The position numbers and the translations under genes were made by a program. A DNA stretch of 64,000 nucleotides, taken from NCBI GenBank assembly GCA_020536535.1, contig JAHLWZ010000004.1, positions 402,870 through 466,869 of the forward strand, in the 5' to 3' direction. Source of the stretch: Pelomyxa schiedti (Eukaryota > Evosea > Pelobiontida > Pelomyxidae). Shown piece by piece: positions 60,386 to 64,000 of this stretch. Positions within the stretch are counted from its first letter, which is position 1. Every line of letters begins with the position of its first letter. The notes under the pieces are model-generated. The model did no database searches and had not been told where the DNA came from. It saw only the letters and a list, made by a program, of their open reading frames with translations.

Positions 60386-61812
60386 ATGGGCGACCACGCT
60401 AACGACGTCGGCAACAGTGCCGTGTCGGCAGCAACAGAATCTACATCTGCAGTTCCAGCCGACACGCGTCGCAGGAAACACGAGGAATTGGTTTCGAGAC
60501 TGTCTCTGCGAGAACGACCTGCAGTTTGTCACGCGAGGCAGGACGAGTCTTTTTTGTCCGAGTTCGCATCTTCGACAAAGCGTAAGTTTTTTTTCGCCAT
60601 TAAAAATGAAACCGTTAACCACAACAAAAACCAAAGACGTTGATGGCTTGTTGGATGGATTGATGGCTGCGACTGGTTACAAATTTGGCGCGGGAAATTT
60701 TGTTCTAACCTTTTTCAAGGCAAACAGACCTCCGATACTAGCCCTTCTCAAGTTATTGCCTCCGCCACAGCACAGATCGAACGGCTTCAATCTAGCCTGA
60801 ATAACTCGGCTTCCCTCCTCCCAGTGCATGACCTTCGAAGATCACAACAAGTTTAGCTCATTTCTGAGTTTACATTAGTCTTTACAACATTACAGACACT
60901 GGACCAGTTGCAATCAAAACTGTCCCTGGTTGCAAATAAAGTTACTCCACCAAAAGTTTTCTCGTTTAAGTCAAAGCCAGCATCAAGATTGCCCCCTCCG
61001 GTTATTTCACCTGTTGAGCCACTTGCAACAGTGACTTCTGTAACACCGTCCCCCAAAAATGGTAACCACAAAGCATAAGTTGAGTTGAGCCCAACTCTCT
61101 AGTTATTTAATCACCCTTATTCTAACTCTCTGAAGGTTTTTTTAATCTTGAAGGTCAAACTTTGCAACAAATTTCATCATGCTCCACAAATTGCAGGTTT
61201 TTTCCCCCATTCAAGTCTCATCTTACTTACCAGTGCAGACAAGATTTTTCTCTTGACAATTTAAAGAGGTGCAAGGTTTTTGTGTTACAGCAGTATGTTG
61301 CCCTGAGGATTGCATGTCTCCACAATTGTTGGGTATTTTGTGCACCAGTTGCTGGCAGTATCCATGTTGAAAACTGTTCCAACTGTGTTCTTTGCTTTGC
61401 GGGGCGTCAGGTCTCTGTTCACAGCCCTTTTTTCCTTACTCTTCTCACAACTAATCAAGATTCGCATCCATGGCACAACAAACTGTAAACTGTTTGTATT
61501 CGCCAAGACAAACCCCATCATTGAAAACTCCTCCCAACTTATTTTCGCACCCTATTGCTTTGACTTTGAAGGAAAGGAGGGACTGTTCAAGGCAGACATT
61601 CTCATTTCCTCACCTAAGCCATAAAGCTAACCATACAGCAGGCTTGTGAATTTGAAGAATCAGCCAATAGGTTTTCTTCAGTTGAGGACTTTAATTGGCT
61701 TGTGGGGGGACCATCCCCTAACTGGACAATTAGTGAAAGTCACACAACTGTAACCCACAACCCCACAAGCACCCCAGATGTTCCAATAGAAATAGAGCTT
61801 CCTGACCCCTGA
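60386..61812 (+). CDS. TBCC: Tubulin-binding cofactor C (TBCC) domain protein
   Basis: TBCC stimulates tubulin GTP hydrolysis during beta-tubulin folding. The ATG at 60386 gives MGDHANDVGNSAVSAATEST, a charged helical N-terminus (RRRKHEELVSRLSLRERPAV), then QIERLQSSLNNSASLLPVHD, LRRSQQ and TLDQLQSKLSLVANKV. A Pro-rich linker leads to the C-CAP/beta-helix domain: NCWVFCAPVAGSIHVENCSN, CVLCFAGRQ, LIKIRIHGTTNCKLFVFAKT, NPIIENSSQLIFAPYCF, FEESANRFSSVEDFNWL. The catalytic-Arg block (QQ.RIH in the family) is present as IRIH. It ends IELPDP-stop. Intron near 60584-60635 and several later. TBCC is favoured over RP2 because of the long coiled N-terminus. Confidence 0.87.
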
Positions 61813-62160
61813 ATTGTGGTTTAAATTTAGGACCGTTTGATCAAAAGAGCTCCAAACACCTCGTGTTTGGAGATGTAACTGGGGCACGGTGCTTGCGTTG
61901 AATTGGCGGAATTATAGATGTTTTTTTTTAAAGAGGAGAGAGGGTTGCCCCTCTCAATCACAAAAATACGTGATCAAAGCGCATTTGATGACGACCAGGA
62001 GCACGGTTGCTCATTAGTAAAAGGCGAATGACAAAAACGTTATGCGCCTGGCCCTGCGCCGGTAGTTGTTTTCCCCCTCTCCTCGCGCGTGTTTTATATC
62101 GAGTCTGCGTTCTAGCTTATGGGTTGTTCCGCGAAACAACCCAACGGAGATTGGTGTTTG
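61813..62160. other. Intergenic region between TBCC and the ART/ubiquitin-like locus
   Basis: About 350 nt between convergent genes. It contains an A/T-rich T-tract near 61920 and a more G/C-rich stretch at 62040-62130. No conserved reading frame was recognised. Confidence 0.4.
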
Positions 62161-62680
62161 TTACAAGTAATGGTAATCGTGGTAGTTGAGAACTTCCATG
62201 TGTATCACAGCCGGAACGGTTGTTCTTTCAATGCTGAGTATCTTGTAAACATTGTAACATGAGAGCAACACCTCGTTCTTTGGTGGGACTAGGTCCACAT
62301 AATCCTGTGCAGTCTTAATTGCTTTTCCAATTCCAGAACGCATGTGTAAGTGAGTGGTTGTGTTGGTATAAACTGGTGTCACTGTTGTTGGTGCAATGGG
62401 GAAGCCTGCTATAAATGTTGGAATGTAGAATTCCTGGGTTCCAATGTCCATGCAGGCCTGCAACTCCTTTTCTGTTAAGTCGATATTTGTCTGAACAACA
62501 CCTTCAATCAAAGCTCTCTCCAAACTTGCCAATCACATACTTTAGCTTGAGGTACACCTGCGAATGGTATCTTTGGGGATAGGGGCACAATCAATCAGCC
62601 CGGTGCAGAACCTTACATAATTCGGCCCTTTAGTGCGAACTGGGCACATTGCTTTGTACCTGCTTGAAATTAGAACTGTA
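62161..62680 (-). pseudogene. Degenerate second copy of the ART-like domain
   Basis: Ends in a stop at 62161. The DNA is recognisably related to the copy at 62937-63617 (shared words such as TGCAGGC, GGAATTCTACATTCC, GTTTGGAGAGAG and EVLLSCYNVY in translation). It reads ELQACMDIGTQEFYIPTFIA, NTTTHLHMRSGIGKAIKTAQ, DLVPPKNEVLLSCYNVYKIL and IHMEVLNYHDYHYL-stop. Relative to copy 1, a 4-nt length difference near 62525-62545 puts the upstream part out of frame. The S-x-S motif has become IAGF-like and the first Glu of the E-x-E motif is Lys. No ATG opens the frame. A further exon-like piece, YVRFCTGLIDCAPIPKDTIR, lies upstream. It could be a pseudogene or the remnant of a longer tandem gene. Confidence 0.5.
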
Positions 62681-62690
62681 AAAACCCTGT

Positions 62691-62936
62691 TTAGGGGGCA
62701 TACCCTACATGCGAACTGAATTTCAAGAGCAGAATTTCTCTATGGAAAATGCGGTAGTATATATATTCCAGCGTGTGGTCGTCTTCAAGAACTCGATCAC
62801 GGTGCATGAGATTATGATGTGGCAGGATTGTTATGTGTGCCCGATCATCTCTCTTCTCCTTGATTAACCCAATGAGGTCAGAGGGTTTGACATCCAAAGC
62901 AAGGGCCGTTTTCCTTGTCACTTTCATCGTTAACAT
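62691..62936 (-). CDS. Ubiquitin-like domain (second of two) downstream of the ART domain
   Basis: 81 codons opening at the ATG at 62936, directly after and in the same frame as the TAA that ends the upstream ART reading. It reads MLTMKVTRKTALALDVKPSD, LIGLIKEKRDDRAHI, RDRVLEDDHTLEYIYYRI and HREILLLKF. This follows the ubiquitin fold pattern (K.....L.V.PSD.I..IK.K..D......RVLED.HTL..Y.I.....L.L). There is no C-terminal Gly-Gly, so it is not a processable ubiquitin. It is most likely part of the same gene as the ART domain, separated by one in-frame stop, or part of a decayed tandem. Confidence 0.6.
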   Translation of the reverse strand: MLTMKVTRKTALALDVKPSDLIGLIKEKRDDRAHITILPHHNLMHRDRVLEDDHTLEYIYYRIFHREILLLKFSSHVGYAP

Positions 62937-63860
62937 TTAGAACCCAAGTGTTTTATGGTCCTGGAGCTCCTGTGCGCAGTAACAGAGGCACGGGCGATAC
63001 CAGCTTGTGCCCGTAACATTCTGACCCCTTGTAAGCACTTCAGCAACAGTGTCACTGCTCACTACCACCACTGCCACTTTGGGAGCAGTTAGGGTCGTGA
63101 TGTAGATACACATGGTTGCTGGAACGATATTAGGGGCAGTTGGTATAGCGGCTGAGGTAACGTTGATTGGTTCTGTTGTTACAAGGGAGTGACTGTTGTG
63201 CCAGTCATTGTGGAACTTATGGTAGTTGAGAACTTTCATATGAATACTTGCTGGCGTCGAAGATGCGTCAATGCTCTTTACTCTATAAACATTATAACAT
63301 GATAGCAGCACTTCATGCTCATGGGGATACCTTGTCCATTCTGGCTTAATTTCAATGGCAAACCCAACCCCTGAGTGCATGTGGAAGTGAATTGTGGTGT
63401 TTTTGTTCCCAAATGGTTTTGTTTTGGAAGCCGAGGTGAAGCTTGGGATGTAGAATTCCTTGGATCCCAGGTTCCTGTAAGCCTGCAGCTCCGCCGGCGT
63501 AAATTCAACGCCTCTGTGCACTAGGCCCTCATAACTCTTTCCAAACTTCCCAAAAGTACTTGAGCTGGCGAATGTATTCACGATGTTCTGTGAGACCCTC
63601 TCTGCTATCTGGTGCAAGTGCCAGGTTCACCTTGGAGCAGAACCAGTCCTGCCCTGATGTACTTCCTTTCTCGGCCGCGGTGCTGCATCCCCTTCGTAGT
63701 CGTAAACGACAAAGGGAAAAAAAGCCTTTGTGGAAGTAGTCGTCGACACGTACCCCCCTCGCAAACGGATATGCAGCCACAATATACTTGTCCCGTGAAG
63801 TACCCACAAAGCACTGCTCTTCTCTAGTACCCCGACTTTTGATAACCACTGTAATTTTGT
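62937..63860 (-). CDS. ADP-ribosyltransferase-like domain fused to a ubiquitin-like domain
   Basis: The continuous frame from 63617 to the TAA at 62937 has no ATG at its 5' limit, so upstream exons exist (an open frame from about 63849 reads through TSRDKYIVAAYPFARGVRVD and GQDWFCSKVNLALAP, one frame off). The ART-fold core is ELQAYRNLGSKEFYIPSFTS (S-x-S in SFTSAS, 63443-63426), TTIHFHMHSGVGFAIEI and YPHEHEVLLSCYNVYRVKSI (E-x-E in HEHE, 63320-63312), the R-S-E-type arrangement of arginine mono-ADP-ribosyltransferases. The first Arg motif is not securely located. After a linker, MCIYITTLTAPKVAVVVVSS (from 63113) and CAQELQDHKTL match ubiquitin's MQIFVKTLTG and AGKQLEDGRTL regions. Substrate unknown. 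Confidence 0.6.
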
Positions 63861-64000
63861 TGAAAAACGGAAACCGTTCTTTCTTTGTCGGGGTACTAGA
63901 GAAGAGCAGTGCTTTGTGGGTACTTCACGGGACAAGTATATTGTGGCTGCATATCCGTTTGCGAGGGGGGTACGTGTCGACGACTACTTCCACAAAGGCT
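63723..64000. repeat. Perfect 114-bp inverted repeat with 50-bp spacer, running to the window edge
   Basis: Bases 63723-63836 are the exact reverse complement of 63887-64000 (position x pairs with 127723-x), with no mismatch seen. The spacer 63837-63886 is unique and A/T-rich. The right arm is cut by the window end, so the palindrome may be longer. The left arm lies in the presumed 5' exon of the ART-like gene, so a mirror copy of that gene may start to the right. Confidence 0.93.

Noticed and set aside
62007-62189. Plus-strand 60-codon frame between TBCC and the ART locus
   Set aside because: Short, no homology seen, overlaps the end of the minus-strand ART copy, and no splice context supports it.

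Overview
This is nuclear DNA from an intron-rich, gene-dense, probably unicellular eukaryote. About 28 protein genes lie on both strands. Most are cut by many short GT-AG introns (roughly 40-100 nt) and separated by intergenic gaps of about 60-550 nt. The gene set (Ras, Rho, Rab1, Rab GDI, a cAMP-receptor-like GPCR, a TPR/TKL kinase, an MST-type STE20 kinase, a vault-type PARP, an Entamoeba/nematode-type GH25 lysozyme) and the N/T/Q/P-rich low-complexity inserts fit an amoebozoan-like protist. That placement is inference. No rRNA gene, canonical tRNA gene, CRISPR array or intact transposon was found. A 100-N run inside a TTTG microsatellite shows that this is a scaffolded assembly.

Layout. 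1-4.2 kb: 4-aminobutyrate aminotransferase (-, cut by the window edge), a PAP2 lipid phosphatase (+) and NAA10 (-). 4.4-13.4 kb: THADA/TRM732 (-) and a divergent Hsp70 (-). 13.9-19.5 kb: Ras (-), an olfactomedin-domain gene with an apparent frameshift (-), a small unknown exon, Rab1 (+) and lysozyme (-). 19.7-31 kb: a vault-PARP-type gene whose exon chain runs on into an R-SNARE motif and a bacterial-type CFI-box membrane domain (+), then a MYBBP1A/POL5-like gene (+). 31.1-43.7 kb: Rho (-), DUF1848 protein (-), dual-specificity phosphatase (+), GFPT (+), GPCR (-) and a talin-F0-like protein (+). 43.9-52 kb: TPR/MSP-like/TKL kinase (+), METTL21-like methyltransferase (+), ribosomal protein eS7 (-), membrane-tailed MsrB (+) and a variant Rab (-). 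52.2-61.8 kb: MST kinase (+), PIG-U (+), Rab GDI (-), cationic amino-acid transporter (-) and TBCC-domain protein (+). 62.1-64 kb: an ADP-ribosyltransferase-like domain followed by two ubiquitin-like domains, a decayed second ART copy, and a perfect 114-bp inverted repeat at the window end.

There is no operon logic, but membrane traffic and small-GTPase genes are frequent. The strongest candidates for something new are (1) the vault-PARP/R-SNARE/CFI-box fusion at 19.7-25.9 kb and (2) the ART plus tandem ubiquitin-like locus at 62.2-63.6 kb beside a palindrome. A pair of 6-nt micro-exons inside the catalytic core of the MST kinase is a further unusual feature. All gene models were spliced by eye, so exon borders are approximate unless stated.
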